Source: Amylostereum areolatum
Lineage: Eukaryota > Basidiomycota > Agaricomycetes > Russulales > Stereaceae
Direction: 5' to 3'
DNA: 64,000 bases
Assembly (NCBI GenBank): GCA_012932865.1
Contig: SAXG01000035.1
Coordinates: 372,001 to 436,000, forward strand
A program made the translations under genes and the position numbers. Below the pieces are notes generated by a model, which was not told the DNA's origin, did no database searches, and worked only from the letters and a program-made list of their open reading frames with translations. Every line of letters starts with the position of its first letter. The stretch's first letter is position 1. This document shows positions 11,801-23,041 of the stretch, in pieces.

Positions 11801-12311
11801 GAATGCGTGATGAACAGCCCGTGAAAAGAATGGGCTCGGGAATATTGCGCGGCGCCACCTGGCGCCACCGTCGCGTCGTGGTCCGACGGGTGACTTGGAC
11901 TCGTTCCGCTTTCTCAATCTGAACTTCCTGGTCCCCTTGAAAGGATTCCTTCGACATCCGTCGTATTTCGCATATGTTGACTCACATAGACATTGGGCGT
12001 GGTACAGACATGGTGCGTGCGGACTGTCATCACGCTTGGCCCTTCCTCTTACCGCCGTCTTCTTGACAGACATCGGAGTATCACAGCACACACACCCCAG
12101 GAGAATCCTCACCACCATCGCACTATAAAGCGTGTTTGCGCATATAAGACCAATCAACGTCCCATTATGGCAACACTTCCTTCACCCAAACAGAAACTGA
12201 CACCAAGTTCGAATCCAAATACACCCACCCCGCTCACGTGTACACCTTCTCTGTCAAGGCCGCCGTCCTCAAATACCCCCACCAATCTTCTTCCCCACCC
12301 CAATCTCCGCG
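11801..12311. promoter_or_regulatory. divergent upstream region, with TATA-like box
   Basis: Lies between the starts of MYND copy B (11800, minus) and the 2H phosphoesterase gene (12312, plus). A TATA-like sequence CACTATAAAG is near 12120-12129. An upstream ATG at 12167 opens a 72-codon Pro/Ser/Thr-rich frame in a different phase, possibly a uORF or an alternative first exon. Confidence 0.4.
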
Positions 12312-12948
12312 ATGTCGACCGCGCCCTCGACCAGCTCTTCAGGAAGTCGGTGCTTCGGCCTGAATATCCAGTGGGTCGAGGATGATGCCTACAGCTTCAT
12401 CAACGACCTCCGAACTGTCCACTACCCCCGCGAACACCAAAAAAATCCTGCCCACATCAGCCTATTCGCCCACCTTGACGTCCCACAAGACCAGATCGCT
12501 GCCATGGAAGCCACACTATTCGAAGTCGCGTCAAAATCCGTGCCCTTCTCCTTCAAGATACAGTCTAAAGCTCACCAGTGGGGGAAGACCGTCGTCTTGC
12601 GCGTCTCCAGCGATAAGCTGTATAAAATGCGGAAGGCGATCAACAGAACGTGCGTCTGCTTTCCTTTCTGTCGTTCTTGATCTGATATCCCGTAGGCTGC
12701 ATCCGCTGGCGATCGTGAACGAGAAGGAGCGGCGTGATAAGTCTTTCCAGGCTCACATCACGGTCCATGCCCGCGTGTCGAAGAGCGCCGCCCTTCAAGC
12801 ACACGGCCACATCTCCGAAGCACTTTCGCGTTACGCGGGTTCGAACGGGGCTTTGCGTGGTAAGGCGGTTGGAATCGTCCTTGTGGAGTATATCGACGAA
12901 GGGCCGTGGAGGGAGGTGGCTACGTATGGTCTTTCGGGCTCGCGCTGA
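12312..12948 (+). CDS. 2H phosphoesterase (2'-5' RNA ligase-like) family protein
   Basis: Two exons, 12312-12649 and 12696-12948, joined by a 46-nt GT-AG intron to give 196 residues. The two signature histidine motifs are present: HISL in KNPAHISLFAHLD and HITV in KSFQAHITVHARV, spaced as in the LigT/AKAP7-like 2H superfamily. These enzymes act on 2',5'- or cyclic-phosphate RNA/nucleotide ends. The conserved 'PAH(I)(S/T)LF' context argues for an active enzyme, but the substrate cannot be read from sequence. The stop codon abuts a truncated MYND-family remnant, suggesting a recombination junction just downstream. Confidence 0.78.
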
Positions 12949-13588
12949 TGAGGATGTACAACTCAGTGTGTTCATATGGTTTTACTTCCGATTCTCCGAG
13001 GGCGTCGTCACGCCTAAGAACCGTGCGATGTTTGACGGCTCTTATGTCTACAGGCCCATGACGTTTGGTCTTTCGTGCAGGGCCAATATCCAGAACGCGA
13101 CGCAGGAGTGCGCGCGAAAGCTCGTGTACGACTACGGGTCGGACAGGTTTTTGTCTCGTTTCTGCCAGGACCTTGCCGACCCTGACATCGTCGACGATAC
13201 CCTGACCAATTGTCTGGAGATTCCTGTCCATTGGGTGGGTATTCCATGCATCGCTCGAAGGAATAAAGTGCAGGCGGATCTGTGTCACCATCTCATCTCA
13301 GTGACGTACCGGAGGACGAGGGAATTAGGCCCACAGGGCGGTACCGACTCCGCCTCGCGCTTGCCGATCGTGTGCCACTGGCGACACCTATGTACTCCCG
13401 ATCTTCAGGTATACTTTACTCGTTTCGTGTCGAAGACAGTCAATCTCATTCACGTGCATCATAGATATCTCATGGACACCCCGTCTAAGCAAATTGTTGG
13501 CACCATCCTCGAGCATTTTTGCCCTTTCATATTCCAGGGAGTCACTCTATGTGCACGCAGTGGTCTGAACGCCAGCGCTGAGCGCTGA
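12940..13588 (+). pseudogene. truncated MYND-family remnant, copy C
   Basis: Open sequence homologous to the central and C-terminal part of the MYND-family genes: EDVQLSVFIWFYF, then YDYGSDRFLSRFCQDLADPD, VQADLCHHLISVTYRRTRE and TPSKQIVGTILEHFCPFIFQG. The N-terminal half is missing because homology begins abruptly at the 3' end of the 2H phosphoesterase gene, and no MYND finger follows. There is no own start codon in a sensible context. Best explained as a fragment left by duplication or rearrangement. Part of it may be retained intron. Confidence 0.65.
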
Positions 13589-13901
13589 GCGCTAGTCGGC
13601 ATTTCTCTTATGATAAAATAATAATAGCAGCATTCCAGACACTTGTGCTCAACTACGCTGGGATCCAAGCGTCTTTTCATTCCTATTGTAATGCCGTAGA
13701 CCGAAATTCGTCAACGCACCAATATGATCGATGTGCCCGAAACCAACTTCTAACAGGTGTTTGTCGTTGAGCACCAACGCGCCGGCGGGACCTGGCGGGA
13801 CCGGCCGAGTCCAAGCTCGACGTTGCTGGTGATCTCTCATCGTTACATCCAACAGCAAAAACGCACGAAGGGACTTCACGTTCGAAAAAACACAGACAAC
13901 T

Positions 13902-15202
13902 ATGCTCTGTCTCCCCGTCGAGATTCTTCTCGCCATCATCAAGCTCGCGATGGATGTCCCCCATCTGCTGACTGCTCGACGTGACTCCCGACCCCGCCGA
14001 TATGCTTCTGCCAGTGCTCGACTCTACCCGCCGCTCTCATCCGTTCACAACCCTCCTGCAGGGATACCATCGCTCTCTTCCCACTCGCCACGTGCTCACC
14101 CTCGTCTCCCGCTCCTTCAACACGCTCGCGACGCCCATCCTGTACGCCTGCATCTACATCATCGCCAACGCAGCCTCCTCCCGCACGATATCCGCGATCG
14201 ACGCCTCCAAAGCTCCCTTTGTCCGACACCTCATCCCCCAATTCTCTCTGACGGCCATCCGCAACCCGTCCGAGCGTGCCCTCGCCGCCTTCTGCGCACG
14301 CCTCCCCGACGTCCGCATCCTCACCCTCACCCTCGCTTACGGGCCTGCCTACGATGTCAACGACTCCGCGCCTTCGTTCCTCCCCTCGACCACCTTTCCC
14401 GAAGGTGTCCTCGCGCGCACCATGGCCCGCCAGCTGGCGCCGACTCTCCGCAAGCTCGGCTCGTGAGCCCGTACCGAACGATGTTCGCCCTGGCCGAGTT
14501 CAAAGCGTTCACCTCCTCCCTCGTCCGCCTCGAGCACATCGCCTGCATCTTTTCCTACTCCGAGCAGTATAACCCGCACAGTCTCAGGTCTCACATCGCC
14601 CTTCCGCCGTCCCTTCCCCACCTCACCCACCTCGCCATCGGCTGGCACACGTCCTTTACCTTTCCTAACAACATCACCCCCACTCACGTTCACATCCCCC
14701 CCGACTATCTCCTTCCTGATCTTCTCTCACCATCTCTGACCCACCTCTCCATTTCCCTCTCCGATTTCTCTCCCAACGCGCCCGCCCTCCACACCCACGC
14801 CCCGAACCTCATTTCGCTCGCCCTCTCCGGAACCCTCTCCGAGATCACTTCCTTCCTCACGCGCGGCCCCCTTCCCCCTGTCCCCCATCTTATTCTCACA
14901 TACGTTTGTCCAGCGATGGAAAACCTGTCCGTGCCGATACAGGTCGCACCCGGCGAGTGGGAAGAAGGCGCAGTAGTGTCCGTCGTCGAATGGAAGGCAC
15001 TGGATGTACAGGCATGTCTCGACGCGATCGCCACCGGTCCGGACGAGCTGCGCGTGGTGCGCCTGCTGGACGAGGATTTTGTGGAAAGGTATGGGATCTG
15101 GCGGAGGGCACCGCGCTGTCCTTGTACGACCTCGCGCGGAGGGGGGTCACGGTCGAGGATGGCGAGGGTCGGGTGTTGCAATTGGTGGACGCTGTTCGGT
15201 AG
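13902..15202 (+). pseudogene. F-box protein paralogue 3, frameshifted
   Basis: Begins MLCLPVEILLAIIKLAMDVPHLL, matching the F-box start of the paralogues at 4921 and 6774, and ends GRVLQLVDAVR as they do. The conserved protein can only be followed by changing frame three times. (1) Near 13964-13977, an apparent 7-nt CTGACTG duplication interrupts HLLDV. (2) Near 14450-14462, after LAPTLRKL, frame 1 hits TGA and the match resumes as VSPYRTMFALAEF. (3) Near 15081-15094, after LLDEDFVER, it resumes as VWDLAEGTALSLYDL. LPTRHVLTLVSRSFNTLATP identifies the family. No introns explain the shifts, so I call it a pseudogene, barring sequence errors. Confidence 0.75.
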
Positions 15203-15803
15203 CACTGTGCTGTTCGTTACGACCTGCGAACACGAATTATCTTCCGGTTCGCGCTCGCTGCACTCATCGCAACGTCTCAACGATCTCAACCGTCCCTCAG
15301 GCCTCACGTCTTCAAACAACAGACCCGTTTCATATTCATACCGAATTGAATGTGAGCACGGCATTTCTTTATACCGAACTCGGTTCGTGCCCCAGCACTG
15401 GCACTCAGTACTCAGTCCTGCTCCTTTGAAAAAACGATGCAGGTTATCCACACCGAGGCCATTTGATCTTCCTCAATGTGACGCACAAAAAAAGGAGTTT
15501 CAAAAGTACAAAGTCCCCCAGGGACACGCCCGCACGCAACGAGCTACGCACACTGGATTATGCGAGTGTCTTTGTTTTATAATGCCGCCGACATCCTCGT
15601 CTTGTTGCTCCAGGCTAAAAAATACAAGGTATCTATACCTGGCAAGAGGGATATTCTTGTTTTTTTGCGCTAAGAAGGTCCATCGCTTAGTGAACATTGC
15701 GGGCAGGGTTGAGCACCAACAAGGCTCGTCGTCCGTCACCCGGACCCAAAATTACCTATAAAATCGACGTCTCTCCGCCCTCCTCCACCCATAAATCACC
15801 ACC
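15203..15803. other. intergenic, upstream of MYND-family copy D
   Basis: About 600 bp without a recognisable gene. It includes A/T runs near 15480-15670 and ends with the core promoter of the next gene. Confidence 0.45.
15757..15762 (+). promoter_or_regulatory. TATA box of MYND-family copy D
   Basis: TATAAA lies 42-47 bases upstream of the ATG at 15804, followed by a C/T-rich leader. Confidence 0.5.
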
Positions 15804-17568
15804 ATGAATCCCTTCCCTTGCCCTTCCTGCTCAATCGGCCAATGCATCGCCCCCCACACCTACGCCTTCACCGAAGAAGGCTGCCCAGAGATCGATTTTC
15901 CGAACATGCTGACCTTCATCGTCCGCCTCCGCGCGCGATGGGCCGAGCTCTCCGCCCAGAACACGCCGCTGTGGGACGACGACGAGGCCTGGGCGATCCA
16001 CCGCGGCCTGAACAACTTCGCCGCGACCCATTTCGAGGACGCGATGCCGGCCGACGGCGCGGACAAGGTCACGGCGATGTATTCCGTATTTTGCGAGCTG
16101 GTTTCGGAGCACTTGGGGATGCTGCTGGCGGAGCCGACGCGGGTGCGTACCGCTCTCTGCGCAGTGGCGGCAAATCCATTGAAGTCTGCTGACGATATAT
16201 CTCGTCATTCAATTTCAGGAGCTGCTCTACCAGTCGGTGAGAGTCATGATGTACCTCGCCGACTACTGGCGCCTCAAAGGGGAGGAAAATAGGGAGGCCA
16301 ACGACGCGTACATCAAGATGATTACGGGCGTCTGTAGGGCGGTGTGGGAGCATCGCGAAGAGTTCTTCGGGGACTGGGTAGGACCACACGGCGCGCAGGA
16401 GGGCGCCGGGTCCACGGCGGACTTCGTCATTATGCTGGCCTTCGCCCTGCAGCCCTTCGTCAATGTCTCTTGCGCAAAGTACGTGCCGTCGCAGGCCGGT
16501 TGGGCCGTCGTTGCTCACCACGCGTTCCTCGAACCCACAGCTTCCGCACGCACCTGTGGGGCGCCGACGACGTCGCCGTCGGCTGCGCCGTCCTGCTCGT
16601 GTGGTTCCACTGGCCTGAGAGCGCGCCGGGCAGCCAGAACCGTGGTGACATCGGCAGCCCCGCGCAGTTCTTCCCCGTGCGGCTGTGTCTCGCCACGGGA
16701 AGCCGTGTGAGGGACGCGATGAAGGCGCTCGCGGGCGAGCTAGTGCAGGAGCACGGTGCGGCGCGGTTCCTGCATCGCTTCTCACGCGAATTCGGGAACA
16801 GGAGCGTCGTCGACAGGAGCCTGCACGTCTGCCTCGGCGTTTTCTTGGATCTGGTGGACGTGCGATCCGTCCTGGGGAACAGCGGCGTGCAGGTAGACTT
16901 TGCGCGGCGCATGGTTTCGGCGTATCAGCGGCAGGAGATGGAGTCGGTTAACCCTTCGTACGGGTTGCGGATATGGGCGCAGGTGCTCTCCGTTTTCAAG
17001 TGCGTTTTCATGCCTTCCTCGCTGTGGGGCCTCTCTGAAAATCGCTTGCTCTCATGTTAGGCCACTGTTGGAAGATCCTTCGCAGCTCGTTGTGGAGGGA
17101 TTGCTCCAGTACTTCATCCCCTTCTTGTGCAGCGGGGTCGTCCAGTACGCGCGCAACGCTCCCGCTGGGGACACGCGTAAGTTCCACCGAATCCATCTCC
17201 ATGGCTAGAGAATCTTACCCACCTCTTTCTTCACAGACCCCTGCACCGAGGGCGTGACCTACTTCACCGCCCTCGCCGCGCGATTTAAGGACGCGACGGA
17301 CGGCGGAGACTGCGAAGCGTTCGCTGCGCTTCGTCAACGCACGCGGGACGGGTGGTACTTTGCCCTCGTGGCCATTCGCAGCACCAGTGCGATGTATCCC
17401 TTCACGCCCGAACCGCTTATGTGGCTTTTTAGGGCGTGGAATGCTCTCGGCTTGCACCTGGGCTACCCGGAAGCGGACGATGGCTACACGGAGACCGCTG
17501 TGCGCGCGCGAATCACAGCGCCGGGCGAGAGTGGGTCCACTCGGCGCATTGCAATGATTGCATACTAG
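15804..17568 (+). CDS. MYND-family protein lacking the zinc finger, copy D
   Basis: Five exons that join cleanly in frame: 15804-16142, 16219-16478, 16541-16999, 17061-17176 and 17237-17568 (501 residues). All introns are GT-AG, 60-76 nt. N-terminus MNPFPCPSCSIGQC resembles the broken copy at 25749 (MKPFLCLSQCATGRC). Family landmarks: LWDDDEAWAIHRGL, VFCELVSEHLGMLL, RELLYQSVRVMMYLADYWRL, LLVWFHWPES, LVQEHGAARFLHRFSREFG, LVVEGLLQYFIPFLCSG and RDGWYFALVAIR. The protein ends soon after GLHLGYPEADDGY, where finger-bearing members continue into CGWxxC, so the MYND finger has been lost or was never acquired. No internal lesion, so probably expressed. Function unknown. Confidence 0.78.
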
Positions 17569-19180
17569 CTGTATCACTGTTTGTCCCAGACAAGGTCCTG
17601 GATAGCTATAGGGAAAGACGGAGCAACGACGTGTGTCAGATACAACTCACAAGCTCTTGTGACGAATCTATGCTTATGCGTTCTATGATCTTTACTGTGG
17701 AGAGCGAGAAGAGGGTCAGAGGACCTGTAGTTGTAATGGTTGCTGTCGTCGCGCGTTCATGGCGATGATGTTAGACGAAGTTACTTACGAACGGGGCGAA
17801 GTTCGACTTCTGGGACCATTCTTGTTTAGCGCCAAAGACTCGGCGGAGTACATACGCCACGTGGAATGAGCGCTTGTCCGCTTGTCTCCGCTTGTCGTGG
17901 TCCCGAGTCCCTCCCCTCCCCTCCTCTCTCAGTCTCAATATCCATCCAACGCTCCCTGTCAAACCAAATCTAGTCTCCATGATCATCAAGGTCGTCGCGA
18001 ATGGGCGGATACCTTGTCATGATGCACTTCTTTTTCGTCAAGGGCCGAGCGCCTCGTCGTTTTCAAGTTGCGACTGCCTCTGAACCTCCGCCTCTGCGCT
18101 GTTCTTGGTGATTGCGGGGACGGCACACAGACTCTTTCAACGTACCCTTCACGACCCCCTCCCCCCCATCAGACGAGCTCCATCTCGCTCACAAATTGGT
18201 CCAATTGTTACCCCCATCTTGTCGTTTTGACGGTCTCGCATCTGCCTAGTAGGCGGTGCGATGAGGGTTCGACTTCCTCAAACGCGAATTCAATTCTCCT
18301 TCCGTCGGCGCCGAGGACATGGAGCAGGTATGTTCTTATTCTTCACTTGAGTACCTTGCGCGGTGGTGCCGATAGATATGCAGGATCGACGCCAGTGGGC
18401 AGATGAGGAGTCGGGCAGCGAGTGCATCCGCTGGCTAGATGGGGTCAAGCATTCTCTAGGTCTCGCTCGCGTTATTCGTTCACCGGGTGCGTTCATCAAG
18501 TTTCCTTCATAACGTTTACTAACAGGGCGACTCGTTCAGATCCCTCATTGCTCCATTTCCCTGTCGTCACCTACATCCTCCATTTTCTATTGCTTCATGG
18601 CACTCCCGCTCCTCTCCGTATGCCTAGGATTGGCCATAAGTGAGTCGTATTATGAAACTGTGTCGGTGCTCAGAGGTTGACGAGACTGTAGGAGATCATG
18701 GTGGCCACAGCTGTTTACGATGCACCATCTTCACTCGTAGTGGAAGACCACGCACGGAGTAGAGCATGATCGGAGTTGAGCGACGGGTCGGCGTTAGGCT
18801 AGGTCACGAATACACTGGAGCGCCGGATGGCGAGCATTGGCGTCTTCGGTGCGTTTCCCTTGCTCCTTCATTATGCATACTCTCGCTTACTGTTCGTCGA
18901 CGTTCGTCCTTTGCCAGCCTACTCCCGAGTCATTGATGCCCCCTCGCATTCCTCCTTCCTCCTTTGCAGTCTATTTGGTTCCAGAGCCACGACAAGGATC
19001 GCACGCGTCCACAGCTAGACGTCGCTGACAGCCCTTCCGTCGGACATCGTCATCAAGGTCCAAACCACATGGGAACTTACTGGCCCCCGTCGACCTTATA
19101 AGAACCGCGACCAACCTATCCACAGACCAATCCTGTCGTCTACCAAACAATCTCCTTCCAACCCTTCACCTACCTTCACA
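17569..19180. other. intergenic, no recognisable gene
   Basis: About 1.6 kb of short unrelated frames. The distal end carries the promoter of the CmcJ-like gene. Confidence 0.5.
19097..19102 (+). promoter_or_regulatory. TATA-like box of the CmcJ-like gene
   Basis: TATAAG in CGACCTTATAAGAACC, about 80 bases upstream of the ATG at 19181, followed by a pyrimidine-rich leader with CTTCA motifs. Confidence 0.4.
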
Positions 19181-20154
19181 ATGTCTTCCGAACCCTCCTC
19201 CGTCACTGCGACCCTCAACTACTTCGTCCCGCCCGCAGACGGCTCCGAGGCCAGCTATATCGTCGACCTCGCCTCCGGCACGAACACGCAAAACTGGGGG
19301 ACCAGCCCGCATTCGGTCTCTATCGAGAACCTGCGCGGGCGCGAGGACACGGTCTCGCTCGACACCGCCGGATTCCAGTTCTTTAACCATCCGACGCGCC
19401 ACACGGCCTTCTCGGACGACGCGGACATCAAGGAGGAGTACTACCCGGACTGTGTCGAACTCTTCAAGGCCGCCACCGGCGTGAGCCGCGTCTTCATATT
19501 TGACCATAGCACGTCCTACCTTCCTGTCTCCCCTTCCTCCAATCCTGACATATATCTATGATTCGTCTTCAGCCGTCCGTCGTCGCAACCCTGGCATCAC
19601 CGACACCGCCAGCACCGCCAGCACCCGCCAACCCGCAAACAACGTCCACGGCGACCAAACGCCCGCGGCGGCCCTCGCGCGCGTGCACAACCACATGCCC
19701 GCCGAAGACGTGCCCGCGCTCCTCCAGAAGCGGTACCAAATCATCAACCTCTGGCGTCCCATCCACCACCCCGCGCACGACTGGCCGCTCGCGCTCTGCG
19801 ACTTCCGCTCCGTCGACCCCGCGCGCGACCTCGTCTCCGTCGCGATCGCGTACCCGGGCAGCAAGCGCGCGACGTACGGCGTGCGCTTCCGCGAGGGGCA
19901 CGCGTGGAAGTACGTGCGCGGGCTGGGGCCCGAGGAGGGCGTGTTGATCAAGTGGTGGGTTGCGGGTCTTTTTACGTGGGCGGGGTCGTCGACTGATGAT
20001 GGTTTCTTTGTTTTCGTTGGATAGCTTTGACTCGATCCAGGACGGGAGCGTCGCGCCTATGACGCCGCACACGGCGTTCGAGGACCCGAGCACGCCGTCC
20101 GATGCGCCCAAGCGCGAGTCGATCGAGGTCAGGGCCCTCGTGTTCTACGATTGA
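19181..20154 (+). CDS. CmcJ/AsaB-like non-haem iron oxygenase family protein
   Basis: Starts MSSEPSSVTATLNYFVPPADGSE at 19181; stop TGA ends at 20154. Family features in order: EDTVSLDTAGFQFFNHP, EYYPDC, VFIFDHS, VRRRNPG, NNVHGDQTP with the HGDxT pair of Fe ligands, RYQIINLWRPI, PLALCDFRSV and a C-terminal MTPHTAFEDPSTP. This is the 7-alpha-cephem-methoxylase P8-chain / AsaB / GA4-desaturase-like family, 2-oxoglutarate-type hydroxylases or desaturases of secondary metabolism. Intron 2 is clear (19955-20024). Intron 1 (about 19513-19572) is less clean: the obvious donor after FDHS and acceptor CTTCAG leave the frame off by one base, so either another splice site is used or there is a 1-nt lesion or error. 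Substrate unknown; no biosynthetic cluster around it. Confidence 0.75.
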
Positions 20155-21846
20155 GGTTCATAGGCGGTCGGTTGGCTGTCTCTATGTGTTCTTGCGTGTA
20201 TGCCTTCCCTCCGAGTCGTGTCTGTGCATAGTACTTATTAGGACTGAATATGATAGTTGTTCTTCACGGAGGTCAGCGTGCAAGCAAGCACCACGGGTGG
20301 GGTATATGCGCGAGTAAGTGTGCAGGGAGAGCGCATACGATCGTTGGAGGCGTATCGTCACTGAACCATCCGCACTTCGTGGGGAGCGGGCCAATCGCAT
20401 CCGGGCTACAACATCCCCCTTTTTGTTCGCACTCTACCTCTTCGTCCTTGTTGCATTCTCGTCCCTTAGGCCTCCTTTGACCCTTGACTTGGACCTCCCG
20501 CAGGAACCTTCCCGGGAGACAAGCGCTCTTTGATAACCACAAGTCGTCGCCCCCTCAACATCAGTATCTAACGTCTCGACGCCACGTTGTACCCTAGCTG
20601 CCTTCGCACGCGAACGGATCCTGACTCTCCTACTTTCGCCACTCCCCGGTGGGTCTCATCCCATCCTCGGCTGGCGCACCTCTGCGCGTTCCACATCTCG
20701 GCTTGTCGCGGCTCCCAACCCCCCGCTTTCGATCACTCGTGTGCACGCTCTATACACTACAGCGGACGCGTTGTTCGTGGATTACACTGCTTTCTCCGCT
20801 CCCGGGCACGCCGGTTGACTGGAATTCTACTCCCGCGCGAATGGGTTTCCGAAGTCGTCCGCGAGATGTCCTGGACAGCGTTTCGGTACGACATAGCGTC
20901 GGTCCTCCGGTGAGTGAGCCCCTGTCATCCTCAACTCCTAGGTCGCCTTCCCATTCACGTACGCTAACATGAACAAAATAGACACTGTCCGCTTCCATTT
21001 GGATGCGATCATTGCGACGCGAACCCGGCCGGACGGCGAAGACGGAGAAACAAGGATGTCAATGCGCGGCGTGCCACCTGCGACGCTTTGAACAATGAAG
21101 AGGCAGTGGTCAGGGTCCCAGGGAGCGCGCATTGAAATTGATGGTTTCACCGACGCAAGCTGCCAGGACCTTATCTTCGGAGATGGTCGCCTGCAGACGC
21201 AGTGACGGATGTCGTCAGCCTAGCTACTGCTTTATTCGTACTGTACTTCATGCATTGCTCTATTTGTAGTCTGCACTTCCATATCATTCTATAGCCACGC
21301 AGACGCACGCGAATACTACATCGTCTTTACTTTGCCAATTCTATTCTCAGTACGTTAGGATGGATTTGTGAACGTCGCAAGAAACCCAGCCTCCACTCCA
21401 ACTCGAATCGGACTAGAGCCGAACGTACTGAACGTTGAACCTGCACCGCGTCATTTCCGTGCGAAACGCTCGTTCACGGAAGCCGCCTTGCGCCAGTTGA
21501 ACAAGCGGGCGACCTGGGAAACGGCCACCGTCGAGCGCGCTTCGATCACTTGGGGACACTCGCAGAGCCTGTCAGTTAAAGACTCGACATTTGGAGCTTA
21601 CCGCCGTCACGGAGGCTCGCTCGTCCGCACGAAGTCCACGAAGGACTCCGCTCCGATTCCTAAGAAAGACCCGTCACACAATGACGATTGCCCGCCTGAG
21701 CTTCCTCGCACGGTTTCAATAAGCAACACGATCCCTGATTGATTACTTCCAACACAAAAAAAGACCCGTACATGGAAAAAAGTACCAAAAATGAAAAGAG
21801 AGGATGCGCAGCGCGCGGCCGGGCACGCTGCTCCGAGAGACCTTCT
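20155..21846. other. intergenic, one doubtful small ORF
   Basis: No recognised gene. An open frame at 21368-21742 could encode about 124 residues rich in Pro, Ser and Thr, but it has no known motif and its frame opens with a non-ATG codon; I do not call it. The right end holds the 3' region of the AA9 gene. Confidence 0.4.
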
Positions 21847-23041
21847 TCATGACGATCGCGCCGAACGGCGGTGGATGGCGGGCATACCGGTAGCGTGACG
21901 GTTCACTAGACCCCCGGGCTGGTTATCCCGCTTCTTGGTCTTGGCCTTGCACGACTGGTCAGATCCCGAGGGGGAAGGAGTAGACGGGTCGGCGGCGCCA
22001 GTGCTGGAGGGTGCGGCAGCAGAAGACTCAGTAGGTACACCCGAAGGGGTTGACGCCGCGGACTCCGTCGACGTGGGCGTTGAGGACGACGAGGAACCGT
22101 TATCAGTGGAGTTCGAAGCGGGGGGTCCTCCGATGGTAGCGACGACACCGCCAGGAAAATCGTACTTGATGGGCGTTGCATAAGGCTGGTCGGAAGATGG
22201 CCGTTATAATGGAGCGCGGAAGGGCAGAAGAAAAACATACTGCTAACATATGGATGCCGGGGTCGGAATCGGAGTAGAGGCCGGGAATGGAGACGGTCGG
22301 GCTGGCGGTACCGGTGGCGTCGCCGCCGACCTTGAGCTGAACACACCCAGGGTAAAACTCGGCACCGCCTACGGACCCAGCGGTGTGTAATGCGATGAGC
22401 TCTGAACGGAGGAGGTAGTTTCCGGCCTTCAGGTTCTTCGGGATCGTCGTCGACACCATGTTACCGTCAACTGCAGGAACGAACACCACGAAGTCAGCAA
22501 CTATGATATGTAGGAAGTTATGAACGACGTACAGAACTCCTTCATCCACCAGACACCGGCGGTCGCGTCCTTAGCCCCGACCTCGTCTGTCTTGAACCAC
22601 TGAGCGTTGGTGGCGTCGAAAGTCGTGCAATCGGGGACACCGGTGCATTCGGCCATGTAAGTCATGACAGGGCCGACATCATGGATCCACTACGCTCGAG
22701 GTCAAACGGGCAGCCGCGATGGAAGAAACACGAGCGCTTACAGTGATGTTCCCATCGGCCCAAAGGACCTGGACGGTGCTACCAGGGTTCGCGTCGGCGA
22801 TGAGGGCAGCATTCTTGGACTCCAGACCGCACACGAGGTCGGGGTTGGTGGCGCCCTTGACGGGACCGTTGTCGTACGCCTTGGTTGGGCGAATGGCAGT
22901 TGTCTTGGGATCGCCACCGGGGCCGTTTCCCATATAGGATTTGCCGTCGATGACGACCTTCATGAGGGCGCCATGGGCGGATACGCTAGGCAAAAGCGCG
23001 AGCAGCGCAAGAGAAAGTGGGGCGAGGGTTCTGTAGAGCAT
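21847..23041 (-). CDS. AA9 lytic polysaccharide monooxygenase (GH61), secreted
   Basis: Four exons on the minus strand: 23041-22742, 22689-22533, 22470-22241 and 22185-21847, all GT-AG, 341 residues. Signal peptide MLYRTLAPLSLALLALLPSVSA, then mature N-terminal His (HGALMKVVIDGKSY), the first histidine-brace ligand. The second His is in TWIHDVGPVMTYMAEC. The C-terminal motif reads LLRSELIALHTAGSVGGAEFYPGC: the axial Tyr is present, but the usual second-sphere Gln of H-x8-Q-x-Y is Glu, and the usual RHE is RSE. A Ser/Thr/Pro-rich tail (about 60 residues) ends KAKTKKRDNQPGG...; there is no CBM1. Copper-dependent oxidative cleavage of cellulose or related glucans outside the cell. Regioselectivity cannot be judged. 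Confidence 0.92.

Noticed and set aside
12167..12385. ATG at 12167 as the start of the 2H phosphoesterase gene
   Set aside because: It opens a different frame that stops at 12383-12385; the frame from 12312 carries both HxS/T motifs. Kept only as a possible uORF.
21368..21742. 124-codon Pro/Ser/Thr-rich frame
   Set aside because: Starts at a non-ATG codon and has no recognisable motif or neighbour support.
19181..23041. A biosynthetic gene cluster around the CmcJ-like oxygenase
   Set aside because: Neighbours are an LPMO and MYND-family genes; no core synthase, P450 or prenyltransferase is visible in the window.
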